From an uncultured Oscillochloris sp. (GTDB taxonomy: Bacteria; Chloroflexota; Chloroflexia; Chloroflexales; Chloroflexaceae), in assembly GCA_903916565.1 (NCBI GenBank), contig CAIWXH010000732.1, positions 1 through 35,254 of the forward strand: a DNA stretch of 35,254 nucleotides. Direction: 5' to 3'. The translations under genes were made by a program, and so were the position numbers. The notes under the pieces were generated by a model. That model worked only from the letters and a program-made list of their open reading frames with translations, did not search any database and was not told where the DNA came from. This document shows, in pieces, positions 16,935-25,743 of this stretch. Position 1 is the first letter of the stretch. The number at the start of each line of letters is the position of its first letter.

Positions 16935-19040
16935 TCACGCGAAATTATTTTCGCCCCAGACAGAGACGCGATTGCGCCCCATGCATTTGGCGCTGTAAAG
17001 CGCCTGATCAGCGCGCCAGATCAACTCTTCGACCGTCGTCAGCGTTGGCTCGGCGATGGCGACCCCCAGACTAATCGTGACTTGGATCGGCCCGCTCGTC
17101 GTCGTGAACACTGTGCTCGCGACCGTCTGGCGGAGCCGCTCGGCAATCTGGCGCACCTGGATCGGACTGATCGCCGGGCTGATCATCACAAACTCTTCCC
17201 CGCCATAGCGGGCGACGATGTCCGAGGTCCGCACCTGTTTCAAACAGGTGGCGACGTGCGTCAGCACTTGGTCGCCTACCGCATGGCTGAAGGTGTCATT
17301 CACGCGCTTGAAGTGATCAATGTCGATGAAGATTGCCGCCAAGTCGCCCCCGTAGTGCTGACTCCCGTAGTGCTGAAGTCGGCGAAACTCGGCCTCGGCA
17401 AGCACGTTGAAGCGACGGCGGTTATACAAGCCCGTGAGGGGGTCGGTGTCGGCAAGCGTCTGAACGGCTTGGAGCAGGCGTACATTGTCTAGCGCAAGCG
17501 TCACTTCATGGGCCACCACTTGGGTGATGCTGGCGTGTTCCAGACTGTAGGCCCCAGCTTCAAGGCTGCCGATGGTCAGCACGCCAATCACCTGTTGGCC
17601 TTTGAGCAACGGCACGCCCATCCAACTTCGCAGCTCCGAGGAATTCGCTAGGTTCAGTGTACTCGTCTCGTTGAGTGCCTCAGCCCCCAGGATGAGCGGC
17701 GTCCGCCGCTGGATGACCAGCGCATACGGTTGCTGATCGGCGCGTATGAACTGGCCCACGCTGCTCGCTTGGCCCAGGCTACTCTGCACGGAAACCACCC
17801 GTAGGGTTTCGCCTTCAAGCAGCAGCAGAACCGATTCCTGACTGGGGATGAGGGCATCCAGATGCACCAGAACCTGCCGTGCCATGCGGTCAAAATCAAG
17901 CTCTGTCGCCAGATCGAGCATGGTTTGGCGCAGATACGCGGTCAGATCGCGCTCACGCCGGAGTGACTGCTCGACCTCCTGAAGAGCGGCGTAGGTGCGC
18001 GCATTGACGAGGGCCAGCCCGCACAAACTTGTGATTGCCAGCCCAAGATTGAGGTACTCGGTGCGGTGTTCGGGCAGGGCGATGTTGTACACCGCGACGA
18101 GGCCCAGCGGCTCATGGTGAGAGTGGATGCGGAGGTAGAAGCCGTTCTCGCGCTCCATCAGGGCGTAGTCACCAGGCATGGTCGCCAGGGCTTGTTCGAG
18201 CGCGGTGCGGGCTTCAGGCTTGCCCTGGAGCGAAAAGACCTGGCTAATCTGGCCGGCCTTGATCTGAGCATAGTCCAACTCGGTGCAGCCAAACAGCATG
18301 GCGAACAGATTCTGGATCGCGGTGATCGTCGCCTCTTCTGATTGAATCTGGGACATCTGCACCAGCAGATCAAAGGCCATTGCGTACTCGGCGATCTTCC
18401 GGTTCGCCGGCTGAAGCATCTGTTGCGTCTGGGCTTCGACGATGCTCAGGCGCCACTCAAGCACAATTTTCGCCAGAAAGAGCTTTAGGTAGTCGAGGCT
18501 GATCCGCCGCACTCGGTATGGGCGATCCACATAGGCGGCGAACTGCTCTAGCTCTGCCAGCGCATCGAGGTCGGTGCCCGTATCAAGCAGCAGCAGTTCG
18601 CGGGCACACTCATGGAAGAACTGGCGTGCGCTCGCGCGGTCGAAGCCCCAGCGTTGGAGTTGCTCGCGCCAGCGCTTCAGCCAACTTGGGGTGAGCAGAT
18701 ATGCGCCCGTGCGCGTTTCGCTCTCCCAGATCTCACGACCAGTCACCATCGCGAGGCAATGATCCAGCCGTACCCACTGGTGCGGCAGCATGGGCGCATG
18801 TTCCGCAGCGCTCGGGGGAAGTGAGCACGCACCGATGATCAGCACCTCGGTGCCATCGGGCGGGGGCGGCCTAAAAACCCCGTGGACGGGCTGGCGCTGG
18901 CGCTGCGGTTGGCTGCATGGCAGCGTGTAGCCCTCAACTTGAACCCAGGTGTAGCCCAGTTCGCGGATGGCGCGGGCGACACTCTCTTGGTAGAGGGCAC
19001 AGACCCGCAGGCAGAGCTTAGGCTTCACGGTCGATCCCAT
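16935..19040 (-). CDS. DUF1638-like N-terminal domain, GAF and GGDEF diguanylate cyclase
   Basis: C-terminal TDPLTGLYNRRRFNVLAEAEF...RTSDIVARYGGEEFVMISPA (GGEEF with RxxD I-site 5 residues upstream); central GAF-like region; N-terminus TEVLIIGACSLPPSA...GREIWESETRTGAYLLTPSWLKRWREQL...LLLDTGTDLDALAELEQFAA resembles DUF1638. Start MGSTVKPKLCLRV at 19040 chosen over the ORF start at 19217. Confidence 0.88.
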   Translation of the reverse strand: MGSTVKPKLCLRVCALYQESVARAIRELGYTWVQVEGYTLPCSQPQRQRQPVHGVFRPPPPDGTEVLIIGACSLPPSAAEHAPMLPHQWVRLDHCLAMVTGREIWESETRTGAYLLTPSWLKRWREQLQRWGFDRASARQFFHECARELLLLDTGTDLDALAELEQFAAYVDRPYRVRRISLDYLKLFLAKIVLEWRLSIVEAQTQQMLQPANRKIAEYAMAFDLLVQMSQIQSEEATITAIQNLFAMLFGCTELDYAQIKAGQISQVFSLQGKPEARTALEQALATMPGDYALMERENGFYLRIHSHHEPLGLVAVYNIALPEHRTEYLNLGLAITSLCGLALVNARTYAALQEVEQSLRRERDLTAYLRQTMLDLATELDFDRMARQVLVHLDALIPSQESVLLLLEGETLRVVSVQSSLGQASSVGQFIRADQQPYALVIQRRTPLILGAEALNETSTLNLANSSELRSWMGVPLLKGQQVIGVLTIGSLEAGAYSLEHASITQVVAHEVTLALDNVRLLQAVQTLADTDPLTGLYNRRRFNVLAEAEFRRLQHYGSQHYGGDLAAIFIDIDHFKRVNDTFSHAVGDQVLTHVATCLKQVRTSDIVARYGGEEFVMISPAISPIQVRQIAERLRQTVASTVFTTTSGPIQVTISLGVAIAEPTLTTVEELIWRADQALYSAKCMGRNRVSVWGENNFA

Positions 19041-20077
19041 TGGAGTGGGTAGGTGCCCCAGCGCTGGACCCCTTCGGCAATGGCTAAGAGGGTTTCCTCT
19101 GGGACTTGAAAGGGAATCTCGCCGTGGTTGTCGGCCAGAATGAAGCCGCCCCCAGGCCCGGCAGCCGCAAGAGCCGCCTTGACCGCCGCCTCGGCCTGGG
19201 CTGGAGACCACTGACACATCGCAATCCCGTTCAGGTTGCCGATCAGGCTGAGTTTGGCGGCGGCGGCCCGTTTCAGTGCGGCGAGATCTTCATCCACGCT
19301 GACCCCAAGCGCCACCGCGCCGGTGCGGGCGACATCGCCCACCAGCGGTAGGCAGCGCCCCGAGGCGAAGTGAAACGCGACCGGCCCGTTGATGCGGGCG
19401 AGGATGCGCGTCGTCATTGGGTGATCGAGGCGCAGAAATTGCTCACGGGGCACCATCGAGGTCGAGGCAAGCGGGTTAAAGTAGCAGATCGCGGTTGCGC
19501 CCGCTGCTAATTGCGCGTTCGCCCAAGCGACGCAAAACGCCTCGTTGAGCTGCATCAGCAGCGCGAAGAGTTCCGGCTGTTCGTACATCAGGATGAGATA
19601 CGCCTCGAAGCCCAACTGCATCACTGGCAGTGAGAACGGGGCCATGACCACCCCGATGATCGGCGTCTCGCCCTGGCTTCGTTCGCGTAGGCGGCTGATG
19701 GTATCGAGGCTGCGCCGCAGACAAGGGGTGTCGGCAATCGTGGGCGGCTGAAGCGTGCGGATCTGGGCAGGCTGGCGGATCAAGGGTTCGCCGGCATTGG
19801 GCGGCCCGTCGTCGCGAAAAATGACCTCGCCGCCCCATGCCTCGACCTCAAGGGCCGCGTAGAAGAATGGGTACAGACAGTCGTTGCGGTACTTGCGGGC
19901 CATGCGAAGCTGGCCTTCAACCACATGCTCGGCGCGGGCAAAGTAGTCCTTGATCGACAAACCCAGCTCTTTGGCCCCGTGCATCGTTAGCAGCAGGAAG
20001 AGCGGCACGCGATCCGGCTCCTGATGCCCAAGCGTAACCAGCACTCGTTGCAACGAGGTCATTGGTGTGGGCGTCAT
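19025..20077 (-). CDS. Uroporphyrinogen decarboxylase-family (corrinoid/CoM methyltransferase-like) protein
   Basis: SLQRVLVTLGHQEPDRVPLF, PIIGVVMAPFSLPVMQLGFE, GPVAFHFASGRCLPLVGDVARTGAVALGVSVDEDL, ADNHGEIPFQVPEETLLAIAEGVQRWG. Confidence 0.88.
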   Translation of the reverse strand: MTPTPMTSLQRVLVTLGHQEPDRVPLFLLLTMHGAKELGLSIKDYFARAEHVVEGQLRMARKYRNDCLYPFFYAALEVEAWGGEVIFRDDGPPNAGEPLIRQPAQIRTLQPPTIADTPCLRRSLDTISRLRERSQGETPIIGVVMAPFSLPVMQLGFEAYLILMYEQPELFALLMQLNEAFCVAWANAQLAAGATAICYFNPLASTSMVPREQFLRLDHPMTTRILARINGPVAFHFASGRCLPLVGDVARTGAVALGVSVDEDLAALKRAAAAKLSLIGNLNGIAMCQWSPAQAEAAVKAALAAAGPGGGFILADNHGEIPFQVPEETLLAIAEGVQRWGTYPLQWDRP

Positions 20078-20727
20078 GGCAACTCCTTCAGCAGTCGGCT
20101 GACGTGGCCCACCGCCTCGATGGCCGTTTTGCCCATCGCGTCAGCGCCGACGATGTGCCAGAGTTGCTCGTCAAAGCGAAATGGTGCGCCCCCGACGATC
20201 AGCTTGGGGTGCTGGTTCGCCAGCGTGAGTTGCCTGCGAACCTCTTTGATTCGTAGCGCCGAGGGCAGCATCAGCACCGAGATCAGCAGCACCGCGATGC
20301 GTTCCGCACGCACCTTCGCAACCAGCGTCTCGACATCAACGCGGCCAAAGTCGTTGACCTCGTAGCCGGTGGCGCGCAGCGACGAGTAGACCATCCGCTT
20401 CCCGAGCAAATGATAGTCTTCAAGCACGGCAATCGCCATCGGTGGCTGGCTGATGCGCTGGAGCTTTGCGGGCGGCAACAGGGTGTCTACGATCTCCTCG
20501 CAGATGCGCCCGCTCATATAGACTTGGGCCAGGGACAACTCACCCTGCTCCCACTGGGCACCAATCTGTTCGAGCGCCGGTACAATCAGTTGCTCGATCA
20601 GCGCAATGGCGTCAGTTTGATCGACAGAGCGGCTGAAGATCTGGCGTACGGCAAGGCGATCAATCGCCAAAAGCGCCTCTAGGAACTCATCAAGCGGCTG
20701 CGCTTGGCTAGCGAGGGAGACGAGCAT
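20074..20727 (-). CDS. Corrinoid (B12-binding) protein with cap domain
   Basis: Cap: AIALIEQLIVPALEQIGAQWEQGELSLAQVYMSGRICEEIVDTLLP; B12 domain with DxHxxG (VLEDYHLLGKRMVYSSLRATGYEVNDFG), ISVLM and IVGGAPFR. ATG at 20727; the longer ORF to 20904 reads into a repeat. 4-bp overlap with next gene. Confidence 0.88.
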   Translation of the reverse strand: MLVSLASQAQPLDEFLEALLAIDRLAVRQIFSRSVDQTDAIALIEQLIVPALEQIGAQWEQGELSLAQVYMSGRICEEIVDTLLPPAKLQRISQPPMAIAVLEDYHLLGKRMVYSSLRATGYEVNDFGRVDVETLVAKVRAERIAVLLISVLMLPSALRIKEVRRQLTLANQHPKLIVGGAPFRFDEQLWHIVGADAMGKTAIEAVGHVSRLLKELP

Positions 20728-20851
20728 AGAATTCAGCGCTTCTGTGTGCGACTCCGACTGAACGCACCGCCGAGGGTACGCTCTACGGATGTTGCGGAAC
20801 TTCACTGGGAGTGGGAAAGGGTCTGCCGCGCCGGTAGCTGATACGTAAATA

Positions 20852-21020
20852 CCCATGGCGGTTGCAACGTCGCCCGCCAGCCCCTGCCCGGTGGTTGAAG
20901 CCACGGGCTATGCGGTGCGAAGGCCGCCTACGCGGCCTCAACCAGCCTGCGAAGGCAGGCTTCGCACCCAAGAGCCAGGGGCTTCAGCCCCCCGGCATGC
21001 GACGTTGCAACCGCCATGGG
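20852..21020. repeat. Hairpin-cluster repeat R3, copy 1, bounded by 22-bp perfect terminal inverted repeats
   Basis: Left cccatggcggttgcaacgtcgc, right gcgacgttgcaaccgccatggg; interior cccggtggttgaagccacggg, gcgaaggccgcctacgcggcc, agcctgcgaaggcaggcttcgc, ggggcttcagcccc hairpins. Confidence 0.9.
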
Positions 21021-21086
21021 TGAATACATACCGCAGGTACTTGGCGACAGTGACTGCATTGTAACATAGCGCGCCTTCGCCACTGC

Positions 21087-21197
21087 CTAGCAGCCTGTCG
21101 GAGAGAGTGGGGTTTAGGGCGTCACAGAGCCATATTCCAAAAAAGCCGATTGGGCTTTGTGATGCGCTCTTCACGGTTTTCTCCGACAAACTGCTAG
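21087..21197. mobile_element. MITE-like element with imperfect inverted repeats
   Basis: Left ctagcagcctgtcggaga..., right ...tctccgacaaactgctag; 16 of 18 terminal positions match, with interior symmetry continuing to about 45 bp; no coding capacity. Confidence 0.65.
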
Positions 21198-21277
21198 GGC
21201 GTACCGTAGCGAAGGCCGTGTCAATGTCGCCAGATGCCCCCATGCCTGGTGGCTGAAGCCACGGACTCGTACACAGC

Positions 21278-21325
21278 GGCGGAAATGCGCGGCAGGTTTT
21301 TTACCACGAAGGCCACGAAGGCCGA
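21278..21325 (+). repeat. Short dispersed repeat shared with 16766-16826
   Basis: ggcggaaatgcgcggcaggttttttaccacgaaggccacgaaggcc versus ggcggaaatgggcggcagtttttttaccacgaagcgcacgaagatcacgaaggc. Confidence 0.7.
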
Positions 21326-21393
21326 ATCGCGTGCGGCTCGCTCTGTGCCTGACGAGAATCACCGCGCAACCCGGTATAGCAATCCTACACAGG

Positions 21394-21517
21394 TTATTGA
21401 ATCCGGGGGGCTTGTGGTGCGAAGCCTGCCTTCGCAGGCTATCCAGGCCGCGCAAGCGGCCTTCGCACACCATAGGGCGGCACGGGTGGAATTGCCCTAA
21501 TTGGCGAAGGTAGCGCA
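21394..21517. repeat. R3 copy 2
   Basis: ttgaatccggggggcttgtggtgcgaagcctgccttcgcaggctatccaggccgcgcaagcggccttcgcacaccatag. Confidence 0.85.
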
Positions 21518-21534
21518 ATCCCCCCTGGGTTGTG

Positions 21535-21686
21535 CAACCGGGGGACTAAAGTCCCCGGCGCTTGATCTGCGAAGCCTGCCTTCGCAGGCTATCCAGGCCG
21601 CGCAGGCGGCCTTCGCACACCATAGCCCGTGGCTTCCGCCACCGGGCGGCACGGGTGGAATTGCCCTAATTGGCGAAGGTAGCGCT
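21535..21686. repeat. R3 copy 3, locally duplicated relative to copy 2
   Basis: ccgggggactaaagtccccggcgcttgatctgcgaagcctgccttcgcaggctatccaggccgcgcaggcggccttcgcacaccatag...ggcggcacgggtggaattgccctaattggcgaaggtagcgc. Confidence 0.85.
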
Positions 21687-21713
21687 ACGCGCAAACAGGG
21701 TTTGAGCGTGTCG

Positions 21714-22118
21714 CTACTCCACCGCCTGGGCGATCAGATGGGCCATTACGTCGGCCTGATTGAGTGCGACATCAACGCCCATGGTCGGGCTGAACATCCA
21801 GGTGTGGTGCGGGTCATTCACGCGCGCTACCGCCCGCCCGACGCCGAAGACGAAGCGGGCGAGGCAGGTGATCACGAGGTTGGTCGCGTCAGATTTGGTG
21901 ACGGCGGCCACCACATCCGCCGTGCGTACCCCGGCGTCTTCCAGCGCCCGTGGGTCGGTGCCGTCGCCCACGATGACCAGGGCGTCGGGCGCGGTGCGGT
22001 GCAGCAACTGAACCGCCGCCTCGCGGGCTTCGAGCACGGTGACCCGGTGCCCATCCGTGCTGAGCAGGCCCGCCAGATACGAGCCGACTTGCCCGCCGCC
22101 AACGACTAAGATGTGCAT
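21714..22118 (-). CDS. TrkA-N (RCK_N) NAD-binding potassium-transport regulator-like protein, no TrkA-C domain
   Basis: MHILVVGGGQVGSYLAGLLSTDGHRVTVLEAREAAVQLL...VIVGDGTDPRALEDAGVRTADVVAAVTKSDATNLVITCLAR; ATG at 22118 with upstream ggaga, N-terminal extension rejected. Confidence 0.88.
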   Translation of the reverse strand: MHILVVGGGQVGSYLAGLLSTDGHRVTVLEAREAAVQLLHRTAPDALVIVGDGTDPRALEDAGVRTADVVAAVTKSDATNLVITCLARFVFGVGRAVARVNDPHHTWMFSPTMGVDVALNQADVMAHLIAQAVE

Positions 22119-22133
22119 GGCGAATCTCCTTCG

Positions 22134-22175
22134 ACAAGGTTTCAGGTGTCGGGTTTCAGGTGTCAGGCCGAGCGG
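22134..22175 (+). repeat. R1 copy D (truncated)
   Basis: acaaggtttcaggtgtcgggtttcaggtgtcaggccgagcg. Confidence 0.7.
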
Positions 22176-22273
22176 GTACTTTCTCCACAGCTCCACACCT
22201 CTGCACGACCGTCTGTGGAGCAGTAGAGCTGTGGAGCTGTTTCCCAAACCGTCAGGCTGATGTGAGCTTTGTC

Positions 22274-22918
22274 TCATGCGCGCAGCAGCGCGGCCAGATG
22301 GTCGGCTGCGCTGGCGAGAACGACCAGGTGGAGCAGGTCGTCGGCTTCCAGAATGGTGCCAAGGTGCGGCAGAAAGGTCTTGCCGCCCCGGCTAATTGCG
22401 GCGACGTGGATTTCGCCAGGCCGCGTCAGCGCGCTGACGGGGCGCCCCACCAGTAGCGCCGGGACGTCGGCATTGACCACATCAACGTCGCTGCCCAGGC
22501 TGGCGACTGGCTCCAGCTCGGCGTAGCTCAGCAGTTCGGCGATTCGGTTGATGCCCCAGGTGGTCGTGGTCACGGTCTGAATGCCCAGTCGCCGGTAGAT
22601 TTCGGCGGCGCGGGGGCTGTAGACGCGGGCGATCACCCGTGGCACATGGAAGACCAGACGGGCCAGTCGCGCTGCGACAAGGTTGATGTCGTCGCGCACC
22701 GTCACGGCGGCCAGCCCATCGCTCTGCTCAATCGCCGCCGCGACCAGCACGCGGCGGTCAAGCACATCGCCCACCACTGTGCGCCCGCTGAAACCGGCGG
22801 GCAGACCGGCGAGGGCGGCAGGGTCCGAGTCCACAATGGTCACCGCATGCCCGGCGACGGCGAGTCGCTGCGCCAGCCCGCCGCCGATGCGACCGCAGCC
22901 CAGAATCAGTGCGCGCAT
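22274..22918 (-). CDS. TrkA-N plus TrkA-C potassium transport regulator-like protein
   Basis: MRALILGCGRIGGGLAQRLAVAGHAVTIVDSDPAALAGL...VVGDVLDRRVLVAAAIEQSDGLAAVTVRDDINLVAARLAR; C-terminal RCK_C-like EIHVAAISRGGKTFLPHLGTILEADDLLHLVVL. Confidence 0.88.
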   Translation of the reverse strand: MRALILGCGRIGGGLAQRLAVAGHAVTIVDSDPAALAGLPAGFSGRTVVGDVLDRRVLVAAAIEQSDGLAAVTVRDDINLVAARLARLVFHVPRVIARVYSPRAAEIYRRLGIQTVTTTTWGINRIAELLSYAELEPVASLGSDVDVVNADVPALLVGRPVSALTRPGEIHVAAISRGGKTFLPHLGTILEADDLLHLVVLASAADHLAALLRA

Positions 22919-22924
22919 ACTGCC

Positions 22925-25732
22925 TCACTTTGGTTGGCCGACAGACCGGCGGCGGAGGATGAGCTTACGCAGTTCGTCGGCGATCAGCAGGGCTGGCGTG
23001 CAGGCCAATAAAAAGAGCCAGTCTGTCGCCGAGAGCGGCGCGGTGCCGAAGATGCCTTGGAGCCAGGGGAGATAGACCAGCGCGACCAGCAGCGTCAGCT
23101 CGACGGCGATGCCGACCCAGATCATGCGGTTGGCGAAGAGCGGGATGGTGACGATGGAGCTGCGTTCGGTGCGCTGCGCGAAGAGGTTGCCGACTTGACA
23201 GGCCACAATCGCGCCGAGGGTCATGGTGGTCGCCGCCGCGTAGCTGGGGCCGCTGGCGGGCAGGCCAAGCCACTGACCGGCGTACCCGCTGCTCCAGTAA
23301 TGCGCGTAAAAGGCCAGCATCGCCACGGCGCTCTGCACCATGCCAAGGAAGAGCAGCGAGCGCAGCAGCAGCCCCCGGCTGATGAGATGGTCGCTGCGCC
23401 GCCGGGGCGGCTGATCCATCACCCCTGGCTCGGCGGGTTCGGCGCCCAGGGCCAGCGCGGGCAGCATATCGGTGCCCAAGTCAATCGCCAGCACCTGCAT
23501 CACCGTCAGCGCCAGCGGGATGCGCCCGCCGCTAAGCGCGAAGAGGACGAACGGCACCGCCTCGGGCATGTTGCTGGTGAAGATGTAGGTGACGAACTTG
23601 CGGATGTTCGCATAGACCGCCCGCCCCTCTTCAATCGCGTAGACAATCGTGGCGAAGTTGTCGTCGGTCAGGATCATATCGGCGGACTCGCGGGCCACAT
23701 CGGTGCCGGACAGGCCCATCGCCACGCCGATGTCGGCCTGCTTGAGCGCGGGCGCATCATTCACGCCGTCGCCGGTGACCGCCACGACATAGCCAAGCTG
23801 CTGCAGCGCGACGACCACGCGCAGCTTATGCTCAGGCGCGACCCGCGCAAAAATCACCTCGTCCTGAAGCGCCGCCGTAAGCGCCGCGTCGTCTAGGCTT
23901 TCAAGCTCGCTGCCGGTGATGATGCGCGGGCGCTCGCTCTGCACCAGGGTCAGACGGCGGGCGATGCTCTCGGCGGTCAGCCCATCGTCGCCGGTGATCA
24001 TCACAATACGGATGCCTGCACGGCGGCACTTTTCGACCGCCGCCGCCACCTCGGGCCGGGGCGGATCGTACATGGCAACCAGCCCCAAGAAGACCAGCTC
24101 GCGCTCGATCAGATCGTCGCTGTCCAGTTCGCCCTTGGCGGGCAGTTCGCGCATGGCCATGCCAAGCACGCGCAAGCCCGCGCTGGCGAAGCGGTCTTTC
24201 GTGGTGCTAATCGTAGCCCGCAAGTCGGCGTCAAGTGGCACCGTCTGGCTGCCGACGCGGGCGCTGGCACAGCGCGCCAGCACCTCGTTGGGCGCACCTT
24301 TCACATAGACGGTCGTCGCCGCCGCCCGATGCACGGTACTCATCAGCTTGCGGCGTGACTCGAAGGGTGCCTCGTGGATGCGCGGCGCCGCCAGCGCCTC
24401 GGTTTCCAGATTGAGGCCCGCCTTGCGGGCAGCCACCAGCAGCGCGGCCTCAGTCGGGTCGCCCAGAATCGTCCAGGCCGTCGGGTCGCCCGCGTTGGTC
24501 GCAGCGGGCGGCAGCAGCCGCGCATCGTTGCAGAGCGCGCTCGCCCGCAGCAGCAGCGCCACATCATCAGCGGGCGCAACCGTCAGTTGGTGGCCGCCTT
24601 CGCTAAGCGTGCCGACCGGCGCGTAGCCGCCGCCGTCCAGATCAATCTGGCGCCCGCCCGTCCAGAGGTGGCGCACCGTCATCGCGTTTTGGGTGAGCGT
24701 GCCGGTCTTATCGGTGCAGATCACCCCGGCGCAGCCCAGGGTTTCCACCGCCGAAAGACGCTTGACCAGCGCGTGACGCTGCGCCATGCGCTGCACGCCG
24801 ATGGCGAGCGACAGGGTGACGGTGGGCAGCAGCCCCTCGGGCACGAAGGCGACAATCATGCCCAGGGCGAAGATCACGCTTTCGGCGAGACTCACGCCGC
24901 CCACGGTCGCCGCGAGTACCAGGAAGACCAGGCCGACGCCGACGGCGATCCCGGTGACGACCCGCGTGACCCGGCCAAGCTCTTGCTGAAGCGGACTGGG
25001 CGCGGCGACGATGGACTGGGTCAGGCGGGCAATCGTGCCGAAGGCGCTCTGCATGCCGGTGGCGAAGACCAGCGCCTTGCCGGTGCCCGCGATGACGGTG
25101 GTGCCCGCAAAGACGACATTCGGCAGCGCGGCGCGTTCGACCGCGCCCTCGGCGCTGGCCTGGCTGCGCTTCGCCACCGGGCGGGACTCGCCGGTAAGGG
25201 TGGACTGGTCAACGCGCAGCTCGGCAGATTCAACCAAGCGCCCATCGGCAGCGACGAGGTCGCCTTCGGCCAAAAGCAGCAGATCGCCGGGGACAACCGC
25301 CTCGCGCAGCACCTCTTGGGCGCTGCCGTCGCGCAAGACGCGGGCGTGGGCGGGCAGCAAGGCGCGCAAGGCGGCGGCGGCGCGTTCGGCCTTGTACTCT
25401 TGCCAGAAGCTGAACAGCCCATTGATCAGATTGACTGTCCAGATGGCGACCCCAAGTTGCGGCATCTGGGCCAGGAAACCAACCAGCCCCCCGGCCCAGA
25501 GCAGCAGCGCCATCAGGTGTGTGAACTGTTCGAGCAGCGTGTGGAGCAGCGGCTTGCCCTTGGCCGTCTGGAGCGTGTTCGGCCCGTAGCGGCGCAGCCG
25601 CGCCGCCGCCTCGTCGGCGCTTAGGCCGCCCGCGCCCGTCCCCAGGGCCAAATACGCCTCGGGGATCGAGTGCTGCGGCAGGGTGCCCCAGTCTTGCTCA
25701 GATGTGGTAGATGCGACCGGCGGCGTAGCCAT
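22925..25732 (-). CDS. Cation-transporting P-type ATPase (P2 class)
   Basis: VICTDKTGTLTQNAMTV phosphorylation site, LTGESRPVAKR, MITGDDGLTAESIA, VTGDGVNDAPALKQADIGVAMG, N- and C-terminal cation ATPase domains. Confidence 0.95.
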   Translation of the reverse strand: MATPPVASTTSEQDWGTLPQHSIPEAYLALGTGAGGLSADEAAARLRRYGPNTLQTAKGKPLLHTLLEQFTHLMALLLWAGGLVGFLAQMPQLGVAIWTVNLINGLFSFWQEYKAERAAAALRALLPAHARVLRDGSAQEVLREAVVPGDLLLLAEGDLVAADGRLVESAELRVDQSTLTGESRPVAKRSQASAEGAVERAALPNVVFAGTTVIAGTGKALVFATGMQSAFGTIARLTQSIVAAPSPLQQELGRVTRVVTGIAVGVGLVFLVLAATVGGVSLAESVIFALGMIVAFVPEGLLPTVTLSLAIGVQRMAQRHALVKRLSAVETLGCAGVICTDKTGTLTQNAMTVRHLWTGGRQIDLDGGGYAPVGTLSEGGHQLTVAPADDVALLLRASALCNDARLLPPAATNAGDPTAWTILGDPTEAALLVAARKAGLNLETEALAAPRIHEAPFESRRKLMSTVHRAAATTVYVKGAPNEVLARCASARVGSQTVPLDADLRATISTTKDRFASAGLRVLGMAMRELPAKGELDSDDLIERELVFLGLVAMYDPPRPEVAAAVEKCRRAGIRIVMITGDDGLTAESIARRLTLVQSERPRIITGSELESLDDAALTAALQDEVIFARVAPEHKLRVVVALQQLGYVVAVTGDGVNDAPALKQADIGVAMGLSGTDVARESADMILTDDNFATIVYAIEEGRAVYANIRKFVTYIFTSNMPEAVPFVLFALSGGRIPLALTVMQVLAIDLGTDMLPALALGAEPAEPGVMDQPPRRRSDHLISRGLLLRSLLFLGMVQSAVAMLAFYAHYWSSGYAGQWLGLPASGPSYAAATTMTLGAIVACQVGNLFAQRTERSSIVTIPLFANRMIWVGIAVELTLLVALVYLPWLQGIFGTAPLSATDWLFLLACTPALLIADELRKLILRRRSVGQPK

Positions 25733-25743
25733 ATAGGAATCCT

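Noticed and set aside
19041-19217. N-terminal extension of the GGDEF protein
   Set aside because: Would overlap the UroD gene by 190 bp and is low-complexity; ATG at 19040 is more credible.
20728-20904. N-terminal extension of the corrinoid protein
   Set aside because: Extension reads into the R3 repeat and upstream region; ATG at 20727 starts the cap-domain sequence.
20852-21690. CRISPR array in the repeat-rich interval
   Set aside because: Repeats are palindromic, unevenly spaced and also dispersed elsewhere; no uniform direct repeat/spacer pattern and no cas genes.
24374-25624. Antisense ORF (416 aa) opposite the P-type ATPase
   Set aside because: Shadow ORF; Arg/Gln/Gly-rich translation.
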